From WLND01 sp040398845 (GTDB taxonomy: Bacteria; Actinomycetota; Actinomycetes; S36-B12): 64,000 nt of DNA. Position numbers and translations under genes: made by a program. Positions 7,281 to 17,013 of this stretch are shown here, in pieces; the first letter of the stretch is position 1; the number at the start of each line of letters is the position of its first letter. The notes beneath the pieces are model-generated. The model worked only from the letters and a program-made list of their open reading frames with translations, ran no database searches and had not been told where the DNA came from. The DNA lies in assembly GCA_040398845.1 (NCBI GenBank), contig JBBATH010000019.1, positions 1 through 64,000 of the forward strand, given 5' to 3'.

Positions 7281-9035
7281 ATGTCCCACACATTCGATCG
7301 CGGCGCCACCTACGAAAACCGAACCGCTCAGCAGCCCTCGGGCATGCGATTCCATCGCTACTCCCCCTTCACCCCGATCGAAATCCCTGATCGCACCTGG
7401 CCAGACGCCGTCATCACGAAGGCCCCCCGCTGGTGCGCCGTCGATCTCCGCGATGGCAATCAGGCGCTCATCGATCCGATGACCCCTGCGCGCAAGCTCC
7501 GCATGTTCAACCTGCTCATCTCCATGGGGTACAAGGAGATTGAGGTCGGCTTCCCCTCGGCTTCACAACTCGACTTCGACTTCGTCCGCCTACTCATCGA
7601 CGACGGCCTTATCCCAGACGATGTCGTGATTCAGGTGCTCACCCAGTCGCGCGAGCACCTCATCGAACGCACCTTCGAATCCATCCGAGGGTCCAACCAA
7701 GCCATCGTCCACCTTTACAACTCGACGTCAACCCTGCAGCGGCGCGTCGTCTTCGGACTCGATCGAGCCGGCATCATCGACATCGCCGTGCACGGAGCCC
7801 AACTCTGCGCGAAGTTCGCCGATCAGATCGCACATGAGACCGACGTCTTCTTCGAGTATTCGCCCGAGTCCTACACCGGCACTGAACTCGACTTCGCGGT
7901 CGAGGTCTGCGACGCGGTGACCGATGTCTGGCAGCCGACGCCCGATAGAAAGGTCATCATCAACCTGCCGGCGACGGTCGAAATGGCAACCCCGAATGTC
8001 TACGCCGACTCGATCGAGTGGATGACCCGCAACATCGCGCGACGAGAATCTCTCATCATTTCTCTGCACCCGCACAACGACCGGGGAACCGCGGTCGCCG
8101 CCGCTGAGCTCGGCTACATGGCCGGAGCCGACCGCATCGAGGGCTGCCTGTTCGGCAACGGCGAGCGCACCGGCAACGTCTGCCTCGTCACCCTCGGACT
8201 GAACCTGTTCAGCCAAGGTATCGATCCGGAGATCGACTTCAGCGACATTGACGACGTGCGCCGCACCGTTGAGTATTGCAACCAAATACCGGTGCACGAA
8301 CGGCATCCCTACGGTGGCGACCTCGTGTACACGGCGTTCTCCGGCTCGCACCAGGACGCCATCAACAAGGGCCTGACCATCATGGAGTCCGATGCAGCGT
8401 CAGCCGGCGTCGACCTCGACGACTTCCACTGGGCCGTCCCCTACCTGCCGATCGACCCCAAGGACGTCGGACGAACCTACGAGGCTGTTATCCGGGTGAA
8501 CTCGCAATCGGGCAAGGGTGGCGTGGCCTACATCATGCGGACTGAGCATAAGCTCGAACTGCCGCGCCGGCTCCAGATTGAGTTCTCCCAGGTTATTCAG
8601 TCGGTCACGGACGGTGAGGGTGGCGAGGTCGGCCCCGGAGAGATGTGGTCGGTCTTCTCCGGCGAGTACCTTCCCGATCCCGCAGCCCCGTGGGGCCGGT
8701 TCTCCCTCAAGTCCGTGAAGCACGAGTCGGCCGTCGACGGCGACACGTCCGTCCAGGCTGTCATCACTGACAATGGAATTGAGGTGACCCTCGACGGATC
8801 GGGGAATGGGCCTATCGCAGCATTCTGCGATGCGCTGAGCCGGCACGGGATCGACGTCCGAGTGCTTGACTACGCTGAGCATGCGATGAGCGCTGGCGGC
8901 GACGCAACGGCCGCCTCGTATCTCGAGTGCGCGGTCGACGGCCGGGTGCTCTGGGGCGTCGGCATCGATCCATCGATCACGACCTCGTCGCTCAAGGGCA
9001 TCATCAGCGCCGTGAACCGGGGCCTTCGAGGCTAG
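7281..9035 (+). CDS. leuA: 2-isopropylmalate synthase
   Basis: Condenses acetyl-CoA with 2-oxoisovalerate, the committed step of leucine synthesis. The 584-residue product is the long actinobacterial (LeuA type 2) form. Its TIM barrel has CAVDLRDGNQALIDPM at about residues 52-67, SLHPHNDRGTAVAAAELG, and LFGNGERTGNVCLV. The C-terminal regulatory domain (after about residue 430) has SGNGPIAAFCDAL. GAGGAG lies 6 bases before the ATG at 7281. Expression is probably attenuated by the leader at 7152-7215. It faces away from leuB-ilvE and converges on the EamA gene. Confidence 0.97.
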   Translation: MSHTFDRGATYENRTAQQPSGMRFHRYSPFTPIEIPDRTWPDAVITKAPRWCAVDLRDGNQALIDPMTPARKLRMFNLLISMGYKEIEVGFPSASQLDFDFVRLLIDDGLIPDDVVIQVLTQSREHLIERTFESIRGSNQAIVHLYNSTSTLQRRVVFGLDRAGIIDIAVHGAQLCAKFADQIAHETDVFFEYSPESYTGTELDFAVEVCDAVTDVWQPTPDRKVIINLPATVEMATPNVYADSIEWMTRNIARRESLIISLHPHNDRGTAVAAAELGYMAGADRIEGCLFGNGERTGNVCLVTLGLNLFSQGIDPEIDFSDIDDVRRTVEYCNQIPVHERHPYGGDLVYTAFSGSHQDAINKGLTIMESDAASAGVDLDDFHWAVPYLPIDPKDVGRTYEAVIRVNSQSGKGGVAYIMRTEHKLELPRRLQIEFSQVIQSVTDGEGGEVGPGEMWSVFSGEYLPDPAAPWGRFSLKSVKHESAVDGDTSVQAVITDNGIEVTLDGSGNGPIAAFCDALSRHGIDVRVLDYAEHAMSAGGDATAASYLECAVDGRVLWGVGIDPSITTSSLKGIISAVNRGLRG

Positions 9036-9053
9036 AGGGCACTTCTTACGTCG

Positions 9054-9965
9054 TTACTCCTCCGGGGCAATCGTCACCGTTCCGCGGCTTCGCTGGGCCC
9101 AAACAACGCAGCCAATGACTGCCACGGCGGCGAGGATCGTGCCGACTGACACCTGCTCGCCCAGGAGCAGTGCTGACCAGAGCAGGGTAAGGAGCGCTTG
9201 GAGTTGCTGAACCTGCCCTCCATGTGCTGCCCCAGCGAGCGACAGCCCTCGATACCAAGCGAAGAAGCCGAGGTACATGGACGAGAAGCCGAGGAGCACG
9301 AGCGACCACCATTCGACAGCACTCGTGTCGTACGAACCCTCGGTGAGCCACCACAGAATGAGGGAGGCTGGCACTGTCACCGGGAGCGCGAGTACCACCA
9401 CCCACGAGATGACCTGCCACCCCGGCATCACCCTCGTGATCGCCGCACCTTCCACATAGCACCATGAGGATGACAGCACCGCACCGACGATGAGCAGGTC
9501 CGCGAGGAAATCGCCTCCCTCCGCACCACCCTTTGACAACGCGAATACGACGAGGGCAAACGTGCCCGCCGAGGCAGCCCACCAAAACTGCCGCGACACT
9601 CGCTCCTTGGACCTCATGACTGCGAACAGTGCGGTCGTGAGTGGCATGAACGCCGCGATGACGGCCGCGTGTGCAGCAGTCGTTCGCTCAAGCGCAAGGG
9701 CCAAGAGGATCGGCCACCCGAACACCGCACCGATCATGGTGAACACGAGTGGCCGCAGCGAGGACCGCTGCGGCCACGGCACCCGGAACAGGAGAAGGAG
9801 CAGGCCGGCGATGGATCCCGCGATGACCGCGCGCCCCGACGCCGTGAAGAACGGGCTGAAACCGCCCACCGCCACCTTCGTCAGCGGAACCGAGAACGAG
9901 AACAGGACGACGCCGAGGAGCGCCCACGCGAGTCCAACTCGCACGACTGCCGCTTCGTGGGTCAC
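9054..9965 (-). CDS. EamA/DMT-family transporter
   Basis: A 303-residue inner-membrane protein with about ten hydrophobic segments in two EamA repeats, from LAWALLGVVLFSFSVPLTK at the N-terminus to AVAVIGCVVWAQR at the end. The drug/metabolite transporter superfamily exports amino acids and other metabolites. It lies 51 bases after serA on the same strand, so amino-acid or metabolite export linked to the ilv/serA operon is a reasonable inference, but the substrate cannot be read. The start is GTG. Confidence 0.85.
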   Translation of the reverse strand: MTHEAAVVRVGLAWALLGVVLFSFSVPLTKVAVGGFSPFFTASGRAVIAGSIAGLLLLLFRVPWPQRSSLRPLVFTMIGAVFGWPILLALALERTTAAHAAVIAAFMPLTTALFAVMRSKERVSRQFWWAASAGTFALVVFALSKGGAEGGDFLADLLIVGAVLSSSWCYVEGAAITRVMPGWQVISWVVVLALPVTVPASLILWWLTEGSYDTSAVEWWSLVLLGFSSMYLGFFAWYRGLSLAGAAHGGQVQQLQALLTLLWSALLLGEQVSVGTILAAVAVIGCVVWAQRSRGTVTIAPEE

Positions 9966-10016
9966 GGGCTCATCATGGCGCAGGCGGCGGCGCCTGGTGT
10001 GCTGAGCGCCGCTCCA

Positions 10017-11600
10017 CTAGATCAAGTCGACGGCACGCCCGGAATGTGCGGTGATCCGCTCAGTGATCGTGGCGATCGCGCCAGCCGGGATCGGCGAATC
10101 AACCGTGAGCACGATGAGGGCGTGACCTGAGTCGTCACGGGCAACCTGCATTCCGGCGATGTTGATATCTGCGTCACCGAGAACTCCACCCACCACCGCG
10201 ACCACGCCCGGCTTATCGTGATACCGGAAGAACGCCATGTGATCGCTCACCGGAACATCAACCTCGAAGCCATCGACGCCAACAACCTTCGACGTGTGGC
10301 GCGCACCTGTCACGGTGCCAGCCACGCTCACCTTCTGTCCATCGGTGAGCGTGAGAATAACGCGAACAACCGATCTGTGGTCCGCGCTCGTACGGTCGGT
10401 GGTCATCGAGACCTCGACCCCGCGCTGCTCGGCAAGGACCGGGGCGTTCACGAACGAGACCGGATCGTGGACCAATTTTTGAAAAACACCTTTGAGAGCT
10501 GAAAGTTCCAAGACTCGGACATCGTGATCGACGACGTCACCAAGGACCTCGACATCAACCCGTTGCACGGCAGCGCTCGCCAGAGCGCAGGCAATGGATC
10601 CGATCTGCTCAGCCAACGGGAGCAGCGGCTTGATGGCATCAGCCAGTTGCCCGCCCTGGACATTGACCGCGTCCGGCACGAGTTCTCCAGCAAGCGCAAG
10701 ACGAACCGATCGAGCCACCGATATACCCGCCTTCTCTTGGGCCTCGTCCGTGGACGCCCCGAGGTGCGGAAGTGCCACGACATTCTCAAGGGTAAACAGC
10801 GGCGAGTCGGTGCATGGCTCCTTGGCGTAGACATCAAGGCCTGCCCCGGCGACTCGGCCGTCGACGAGCGCCTCGTAGAGGGCCTGCTCGTCGACGATCC
10901 CCCCGCGAGCCGCATTGATGATGCGGACAGTCGGCTTGACCTTCCTCAGTTCAGCGTCGCCGATCAGTCCGACCGTTTCCGGCGTCTTTGGGAGGTGGAC
11001 GGTGATGAAGTCGCTTTCGACAAGCAGATCGTCAAGGGTGACCATTCGGACCCCGAGTTGAGACGCCCGGGCCGGCTGGACGTAAGGGTCATAGGCAATG
11101 AGCTGCACCCCAAACGCACTGAGCCGCTGAGCCACGAGAATGCCGATACGGCCGAGACCAACGATGCCGACAACCTTGTCGGAGACCTCTACGCCGGTGT
11201 ACTTTGATCGCTTCCACTCACCGCGGTGCAGGGCCTCGCTCGCTGGCACGACGTTGCGCGCGCTCGCCAATAGCAGGGCGACCGCTAGTTCAGCCGCCGA
11301 AACGATGTTCGAAGTCGGCGCGTTCACGACCATAACTCCGGCCTGCGTCGCCGCCTTCACATCGACGTTGTCAAGCCCCACACCAGCGCGAGCGATGACC
11401 TTGAGGGACTTCGCCGCAGCGATTGCCTCGGCATCAACGAGGGTCGCGGACCGCACGAGGATCGCATCGACATCCGTGATGACCGACAGCAGCGACGCCC
11501 GATCCGCCCCATCGCATTCGACGATCTCGAAGTCGGGGCCGAGGGCCTCAACGGTCGCTGGGGAGAGCTCTTCGGCGATGAGGACACGGCGCTTGGTCAT
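10017..11600 (-). CDS. serA: D-3-phosphoglycerate dehydrogenase
   Basis: First step of serine synthesis, NAD-dependent oxidation of 3-phosphoglycerate. The 527-residue product is the long form. It has the 2-hydroxyacid dehydrogenase core with VGIVGLGRIGILVAQR (about residues 144-159), the catalytic Arg in NAARGGIVDE, Glu in AKEPC and His in LPHLGAST. An intervening ASB-type domain (about 315-450) and a C-terminal ACT domain (KPGVVAVVGGVLGDADINIA) follow. It lies 82 bases downstream of ilvC on the same strand, a common actinobacterial arrangement. Confidence 0.96.
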   Translation of the reverse strand: MTKRRVLIAEELSPATVEALGPDFEIVECDGADRASLLSVITDVDAILVRSATLVDAEAIAAAKSLKVIARAGVGLDNVDVKAATQAGVMVVNAPTSNIVSAAELAVALLLASARNVVPASEALHRGEWKRSKYTGVEVSDKVVGIVGLGRIGILVAQRLSAFGVQLIAYDPYVQPARASQLGVRMVTLDDLLVESDFITVHLPKTPETVGLIGDAELRKVKPTVRIINAARGGIVDEQALYEALVDGRVAGAGLDVYAKEPCTDSPLFTLENVVALPHLGASTDEAQEKAGISVARSVRLALAGELVPDAVNVQGGQLADAIKPLLPLAEQIGSIACALASAAVQRVDVEVLGDVVDHDVRVLELSALKGVFQKLVHDPVSFVNAPVLAEQRGVEVSMTTDRTSADHRSVVRVILTLTDGQKVSVAGTVTGARHTSKVVGVDGFEVDVPVSDHMAFFRYHDKPGVVAVVGGVLGDADINIAGMQVARDDSGHALIVLTVDSPIPAGAIATITERITAHSGRAVDLI

Positions 11601-11682
11601 CCACGGAGCCTACCGGTGGCTCGGGTGCCTCACGATTCATCGTTCGCCCTGAACGCCAATTGCGATGAACATCACCAGACCG

Positions 11683-12711
11683 CTAGCGGGCTGCAGTGCC
11701 CTCGACATAGTCGTCGCCCTTGTTGTCGACCCAGCTCATGAGACCGCGCAGTTCGCGTCCCACTGCTTCGATCGGGTGTGCCTCGCCCTTGGCTCGCAGC
11801 GCGATGAACTCCGGGCCACCAGCCTCCTGATCAGCCATGAACCGATTCGCGAAGGCGCCGTTCTGGATGTCAGCGAGTACCGCCTTCATGTTCTCCTTGA
11901 CGCTAGGGTCGATGACGCGCGGGCCCGAGACGTAGTCGCCGTACTCGGCCGTGTCGGAGACGCTCCACCGCTGCTTGGCGATGCCACCCTCATACATGAG
12001 GTCGACGATGAGCTTGAGCTCGTGAAGGCACTCGAAGTAGGCCACCTCCGGCTGGTAGCCCGCCTCAACAAGGGTTTCGAAACCGTACATCACCAACTGG
12101 CTCGCCCCGCCACACAGCACCGCCTGCTCGCCGAACAGATCGGTCTCGCACTCCTCAGTGAACGTGGTCTTGATGCCGCCGGCTCGCAGGCTGCCAATCG
12201 CCTTCGCGTACGAAAGGGCCAGCGGCCACGCCTGACCGGTTGCGTCCTGTTCGACCGCAACGATGGCGGGGACGCCGCGTCCGGCAACGTACTCACGGCG
12301 AACAAGGTGCCCTGGGCCCTTGGGCGCCACCATGGCGACATCGACGAAAGCGGGCGGACTGATGAAACCGAATCTGATGTTGAAGCCATGGGCGAAGAAG
12401 AGTGCATCACCGGGCTGTAGGTTCGGTTCGATGGCCTCGAGGTACAGCTTCTTCTGCACCGGATCAGGGGCGAGGATCATGATGAGGTCCGCCTCTGCTG
12501 CAGCTGTGGCCGGATCAACGACCCTCAGTCCCGCCTCCTCGGCCTTCGCTGTGCTCTTCGAGCCTGCGCGCAGGCCGACCCGCACATCGACGCCCGAGTC
12601 ACGTAGTGACATCGCGTGGGCGTGGCCTTGGCTTCCGAAGCCCATAATCGCCACGACGCGATTCTGGATGATCGACAGATCGGCGTTGTCGTCGTAGAAC
12701 AGTTCAGCCAC
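11683..12711 (-). CDS. ilvC: Ketol-acid reductoisomerase
   Basis: NADPH- and Mg-dependent isomeroreductase for acetolactate or acetohydroxybutyrate. The 342-residue class I enzyme has the Rossmann motif GFGSQGHAHA at about residues 26-35, then LRAGSKS for NADPH phosphate binding, and the knotted C-terminal domain with FGEQAVLCGGASQLV and YFECLHELKLIVDLMYEGG holding the metal ligands. GGAGC lies 6 bases before the ATG. It is downstream of ilvN with a 69-base gap. Confidence 0.97.
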   Translation of the reverse strand: MAELFYDDNADLSIIQNRVVAIMGFGSQGHAHAMSLRDSGVDVRVGLRAGSKSTAKAEEAGLRVVDPATAAAEADLIMILAPDPVQKKLYLEAIEPNLQPGDALFFAHGFNIRFGFISPPAFVDVAMVAPKGPGHLVRREYVAGRGVPAIVAVEQDATGQAWPLALSYAKAIGSLRAGGIKTTFTEECETDLFGEQAVLCGGASQLVMYGFETLVEAGYQPEVAYFECLHELKLIVDLMYEGGIAKQRWSVSDTAEYGDYVSGPRVIDPSVKENMKAVLADIQNGAFANRFMADQEAGGPEFIALRAKGEAHPIEAVGRELRGLMSWVDNKGDDYVEGTAAR

Positions 12712-12780
12712 GGGAGGAGCTCCTTTTATCCGGTTGTGAGATGTGCAGCACGAGTCTTTGGTGTGGCAGAAGGGTATCCG

Positions 12781-13305
12781 TCAGCCGGTTCGGTCGAGCG
12801 ACCGGACCGATCGATCAGTGATCGAGCGCGGACCCCGACCCATCGCCACGAGGCCTGACTTCACGAGTTCCTTGATGCCGTAGGGCTCAAGGACCCGAAG
12901 CAGCGCTTCGAGCTTCTCGTGCTTGCCGGTCGCTTCGATGGTCACCGCATCGTTCGCCACGTCGACGACCTTGGCTCGAAAGAGCTGCACGGTCTCCAAG
13001 ATGTGCGACCGGGTTTCGGCATCGGCCTTCACCTTCACGAGCATGATCTCCCGCTGGACAGACGAGGCCTCATCAAGTTCGACGATCTTGAGAACGTTGA
13101 TGAGCTTGTTCAACTGTTTCGTGACCTGCTCGAGTACGAGTCCCTCAACGTTCACGACGATCGTCATCCGGGAGACCGATGGGATCTCGGTCGGGCCAAC
13201 GGCCAGCGACTCGATATTGAAGCCGCGCCTCGAGAACAGGCCAGCAACGCGAGCGAGAACGCCCGGCTGGTCTTGCACGAGGACAGAGAGCGTATGCCTA
13301 GACAT
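12781..13305 (-). CDS. ilvN: Acetolactate synthase small (regulatory) subunit
   Basis: Regulatory subunit that activates IlvB and confers valine feedback inhibition. Its 174 residues carry an N-terminal ACT domain (HTLSVLVQDQPGVLARVAGL, then RRGFNIESLAVGPTE) and the C-terminal ALS_ss_C domain. The ATG overlaps the ilvB stop (TGATG), so the two subunits are translationally coupled. A short C-terminal tail after about residue 160 (GPRSITDRSVRS) is slightly longer than typical. Confidence 0.96.
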   Translation of the reverse strand: MSRHTLSVLVQDQPGVLARVAGLFSRRGFNIESLAVGPTEIPSVSRMTIVVNVEGLVLEQVTKQLNKLINVLKIVELDEASSVQREIMLVKVKADAETRSHILETVQLFRAKVVDVANDAVTIEATGKHEKLEALLRVLEPYGIKELVKSGLVAMGRGPRSITDRSVRSLDRTG

Positions 13306-15062
13306 CAGTCGTCACTTCCCCACAGCGGCGCCATGGAGCGGGCCACCATGATGTCATCGTTGCTCGTGCCCGCGGCCACCATTGGCCACACCATCGCGTC
13401 GCGGTGAACGACGAAATCGATGACGACAGGGGCGTCATTCATGCCCATCGCCTTTTCGATCGTCGCGTCGACCTCCTCCGGCGACTCGCAGCGCAGGCCA
13501 TGGCAGCCATAGGCATCGGCGAGCTTCACGAAATCTGGGATGCGGTGGGAGTGGAGGTCAGTATTCGAGTAGCGCTCGTTGTAGAACAGGGTCTGCCATT
13601 GGCGGACCATGCCGAGGCTGCTGTTGTTGATGAGCGCAACCTTGATCGGGATGTCGTTGATGGCGCACGTGACGAGTTCCTGGTTCGTCATCTGGAAGCA
13701 GCCATCGCCATCGACCGCCCACACAGTGCGGTCCGGCGCTCCGACCTTTGCGCCCATCGCCGCCGGCACCGCAAACCCCATCGTGCCGAGGCCCCCTGAG
13801 TTGATCCAACTGTCAGGGCGCTCGTACTTCACGAACTGCGCAGCCCACATCTGGTGCTGGCCCACGCCCGCGGCGTAGATGGACTCAGGTCCGGAGATCA
13901 AGCCAAGACGCTCGATGACGTACTGCGGGGAGAGCGATCCGTCGTCCGGCAGGTCGTAGCCGAGTGGGTAGGTCTCACGCCACCCGCCCACAACTGACCA
14001 CCAGGCCTCGTAGTCGCCGCGGCGACCAGCGGCATATTCGGCCTCGATGGCCGTGACGAGATCGGGGATGATCTCCGCAAGGTCCCCGACGATCGGAACG
14101 TCGGCGTCGCGGTTCTTCCCGATCTCAGCCGGGTCGATATCAGCGTGGATGATCGCGGCGTCGGGGGCAAAGGTCGAGAGCCTGCCCGTGACGCGGTCAT
14201 CAAAACGCGCACCGAGGGTGATAAGGAGATCGGACTTCTGAAGCGCCCCGACCGCCGCCACCGTGCCGTGCATGCCGGGCATGCCGAGGTGCAGCGGGTG
14301 CGAGTCGGGGAAGGCACCTCGCGCCATCAGGGTCGTGACGACCGGTATTCCGGTGAGCTCTGCAAGGCGCATTAGCGCCTGCGATGCCCGGGCGCGCATG
14401 ACGCCACCTCCGACATACAGCACAGGCGCCTTGGCATCGATGATCATCCGGGCCGCCTCGCGAATCTGCTTCGCGTGCGGCCTGGTGACGGGGTGGTACC
14501 CGGGCAAGTCCAGACTCGACGGCCATTCGAAGGTCGTGTTCCCCTGAAGGGCGTCCTTCGAGACATCGACGAGTACGGGGCCCGGGCGACCGGTCGAGGC
14601 TAGGTGGAAGGCTTCAGCGATTGCGCGGGGGATGTCGTCCGGGTTCGTCACGAGGAAACTGTGCTTCGTGATCGGCATCGTGATGCCGCGGATATCGGCC
14701 TCCTGGAAGGCATCAGTCCCGATGGATTGGCTTGGCACCTGCCCGGTGATCGCAACCATCGGGACCGAATCCATGTTCGCATCGGCAAGCGGCGTGACGA
14801 GGTTGGTGGCCCCTGGCCCACTCGTCGCCATGCATACGCCGACCTTGCCGCTCACATAGGCGTAGCCCTCGGCCGCGTGGCCCGCGCCCTGCTCGTGACG
14901 AACGAGAATGTGGCGAATCGATGACGAATCCATCAGCGGGTCATAGAGGGGCAGGATTGCCCCTCCCGGGATACCGAACACGTCGGTGACCCCTGCCGTC
15001 TCCAGCGCATAGACCAGGCTCTGCGCCCCGGTTATCTGCTCGCCCATCCTGTTGTCGCCCAT
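13305..15062 (-). CDS. ilvB: Acetolactate synthase large subunit
   Basis: ThDP-dependent catalytic subunit that makes acetolactate and acetohydroxybutyrate. ThDP-activating Glu is in VRHEQGAGHAAEGYA; the FAD and central domains follow; the ThDP/Mg motif is GDGCFQMTNQELVT to ALINNSSLGMVRQW. The open frame extends up to 15212 through the leader region, but family similarity starts at GEQITGAQSLVYALE. The start is therefore ATG at 15062, or ATG at 15047, which has an AGATGGG about 10 bases upstream. It is preceded by a leader peptide and attenuator. Confidence 0.95.
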   Translation of the reverse strand: MGDNRMGEQITGAQSLVYALETAGVTDVFGIPGGAILPLYDPLMDSSSIRHILVRHEQGAGHAAEGYAYVSGKVGVCMATSGPGATNLVTPLADANMDSVPMVAITGQVPSQSIGTDAFQEADIRGITMPITKHSFLVTNPDDIPRAIAEAFHLASTGRPGPVLVDVSKDALQGNTTFEWPSSLDLPGYHPVTRPHAKQIREAARMIIDAKAPVLYVGGGVMRARASQALMRLAELTGIPVVTTLMARGAFPDSHPLHLGMPGMHGTVAAVGALQKSDLLITLGARFDDRVTGRLSTFAPDAAIIHADIDPAEIGKNRDADVPIVGDLAEIIPDLVTAIEAEYAAGRRGDYEAWWSVVGGWRETYPLGYDLPDDGSLSPQYVIERLGLISGPESIYAAGVGQHQMWAAQFVKYERPDSWINSGGLGTMGFAVPAAMGAKVGAPDRTVWAVDGDGCFQMTNQELVTCAINDIPIKVALINNSSLGMVRQWQTLFYNERYSNTDLHSHRIPDFVKLADAYGCHGLRCESPEEVDATIEKAMGMNDAPVVIDFVVHRDAMVWPMVAAGTSNDDIMVARSMAPLWGSDD

Positions 15063-15112
15063 CTCTCGTGTAGGATAAATATTCCAGCCGCCGCCAGATG
15101 ACGTCGGCAATG

Positions 15113-15145
15113 AAAAACCCTCCGACCCGACTGGGTAACGGAGGG
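15113..15145 (-). terminator. ilvB attenuator terminator
   Basis: On the minus strand, CCCTCCG (15145-15139) pairs with CGGAGGG (15124-15118). Inside is ACCC/GGGT pairing with a two-base bulge, and five T residues (15117-15113) follow. It lies between the leader peptide and ilvB, 50 bases before the start codon, the expected place for an attenuator. Confidence 0.85.
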
Positions 15146-15166
15146 CGGCGCGCCGGTCGACGTTTG

Positions 15167-15205
15167 TCAGCCCGCGCGCAAAATTACTACAAGGTTCTTT
15201 GCCAT
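15167..15205 (-). CDS. ilvB leader peptide (MAKNLVVILRAG)
   Basis: A 12-residue frame MAKNLVVILRAG holds five consecutive branched-chain codons, Leu-Val-Val-Ile-Leu, then stops 21 bases before the attenuator stem. A -10-like TATTGT at 15218-15213 ends 7 bases before the ATG, so the message is probably leaderless. Ribosome stalling at these codons under branched-chain aminoacyl-tRNA shortage would prevent terminator formation, as known for ilv operons of actinobacteria. Confidence 0.85.
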   Translation of the reverse strand: MAKNLVVILRAG

Positions 15206-15279
15206 ACAGCACACAATAGCCGCACTGCAGCCGCGTGTCATCCGAACGTGACTGACACCACAGGCGCGAGGCTCAAACC

Positions 15280-16965
15280 TCAGTCGCAGACGGCTCCTCG
15301 CGACGCCGATCCGACGAGCTTCGCGTACTTCGCGAGAACTCCGCGCGTGTATCGCGGTGGCAGCGGCTCGAATGCCGCCCGGCGCAGGGCCATCTCATCT
15401 TCGTCGACGAGGAGGTCGAGCGTCCGATTGGGGATGTCGATCCGGATCCGGTCACCGTCACGAACGAGGCCGATCGGTCCGCCATCGACCGCCTCGGGGG
15501 CCACATGACCGATGCACAGGCCCGTCGTGCCCCCTGAGAAGCGTCCATCGGTGATGAGCATGACCTCCTTGCCCAGCCCCGCACCCTTGATCGCCCCGGT
15601 GATCATGAGCATCTCTCGCATCCCCGGGCCACCCTTGGGACCCTCGTACCTGATGACGATGACATCGCCCGCCTGAATGGTGTTGTCCTCGAGGGCCGCC
15701 ATGGCAGATTCCTCCCGCTCAAACAGGCGGGTGACGCCCTCGAACACCTCGACCGGCACACCGGCGTTCTTCACGACCGCCCCTTCTGGAGCCAGCGAGC
15801 CGGAGAGGATCGTGATACCGCCGTTCGCGGCCAGCGGAGTGCGCGCGGAGCGCAGGACCTTGCCATCAGGTTCCGGGGGATCGATGCTCGCGAGGTTCTC
15901 TGCGACGGTTCGGCCGGTGACCGTTAGGCAGTCCCCGTGAAGGAGACCCTCGTCGAGGAGCACCTTCATGACGACGGGGATACCCCCGACCCGATCCACA
16001 TCGAACATCACGTACTCACCGAACGGCTTGAGGTCGGCGAGGAGCGGCACCTTGGAGCCGATGCGATGAAAATCGTCGAGCTCGAGTTCGAAGCCGCATT
16101 CATGGGCGATCGCCGGGAGATGGAGAACGGCGTTTGTCGACCCGCCGAGGGCCATGACAACAGCGATCGCGTTCTCTAGGGACTGCATCGTGATGATGTC
16201 CCGTGTTGTCGTGCCCTGACGCAGCAACTCCACGACCGCCTCCCCCGCCTGGCGACCGAGGAGCTCGCGACGGCTGTCGACGGCCGGCGGCGCAGACGAA
16301 CCGGGGAGCGCAATCCCCATTGCCTCGGCCGCACTCGCCATCGTGTTCGCGGTGTACATGCCGCCGCACGTTCCGGCACTCGGGCAGACCGCTCGCTCGA
16401 TGATGTCGAGGTCGGCGTCGCTCATGAGCCCGCGGGCGCAGGCCCCGACCGCTTCAAAGGCGGTCACGATGTTCACGTTCATCTCGGTGCCATCGGTGAG
16501 ACGCACGTGCCCGGGCAAGAGAGACCCCGCGTACATGAGCACGCTCGCAACGTCGATGCGGGCGGCCGCCATGATCATCGCGGGGATGCTCTTGTCACAT
16601 CCTGCGAGGGTGACCATGCCATCAAGGCGCTCCGCCTGCATGACCGTCTCAACCGAGTCGGCAATGACCTCGCGGCTCACGAGGGAGAAGTGCATCCCCT
16701 CATGACCCATCGAGATGACGTCAGACACCGTGATGGTCCCGAATTCCATCGGAAACCCGCCAGCAGCGTGCACGCCTTGGCCCACGGCGGTCGCAACATC
16801 TCTGAGCGACATGTTGCAGGGCGTGATGGTGTTGTAGGACGAGGCGATTCCGATTTGAGGCTTTCTGAAGTCGGCATCGGTCATCCCAAGCGCCCTCAGC
16901 ATCCCCCGTGCCGGCGCCCGGTCGCGTCCGTCGGTGACTTCATAACTCCTCGGCTTCATGGTCAT
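15280..16965 (-). CDS. ilvD: Dihydroxy-acid dehydratase (copy 1)
   Basis: Fe-S dehydratase that makes 2-oxoisovalerate and 3-methyl-2-oxopentanoate. The 561-residue product has the Fe-S cysteine motifs LAGCDKSIPAM and AGTCGGMYTANTM, and the C-terminal ITDGRFSGGTTGLCIGHV. It lies immediately upstream of the ilvB leader, so this copy fits the biosynthetic role. A second copy, 21595-23283, is nearly identical over the last 143 residues (two differences seen) but clearly divergent earlier. Confidence 0.93.
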   Translation of the reverse strand: MTMKPRSYEVTDGRDRAPARGMLRALGMTDADFRKPQIGIASSYNTITPCNMSLRDVATAVGQGVHAAGGFPMEFGTITVSDVISMGHEGMHFSLVSREVIADSVETVMQAERLDGMVTLAGCDKSIPAMIMAAARIDVASVLMYAGSLLPGHVRLTDGTEMNVNIVTAFEAVGACARGLMSDADLDIIERAVCPSAGTCGGMYTANTMASAAEAMGIALPGSSAPPAVDSRRELLGRQAGEAVVELLRQGTTTRDIITMQSLENAIAVVMALGGSTNAVLHLPAIAHECGFELELDDFHRIGSKVPLLADLKPFGEYVMFDVDRVGGIPVVMKVLLDEGLLHGDCLTVTGRTVAENLASIDPPEPDGKVLRSARTPLAANGGITILSGSLAPEGAVVKNAGVPVEVFEGVTRLFEREESAMAALEDNTIQAGDVIVIRYEGPKGGPGMREMLMITGAIKGAGLGKEVMLITDGRFSGGTTGLCIGHVAPEAVDGGPIGLVRDGDRIRIDIPNRTLDLLVDEDEMALRRAAFEPLPPRYTRGVLAKYAKLVGSASRGAVCD

Positions 16966-17013
16966 AGGGCGAGCGTAGGATCAACGTTTAGGTTCAGCAT
17001 CGGAAGGCTCCCC

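Noticed and set aside
13305..15212. ilvB starting at 15212 with 50 extra residues
   Set aside because: The extra codons overlap the leader peptide and the attenuator hairpin and show no family similarity.
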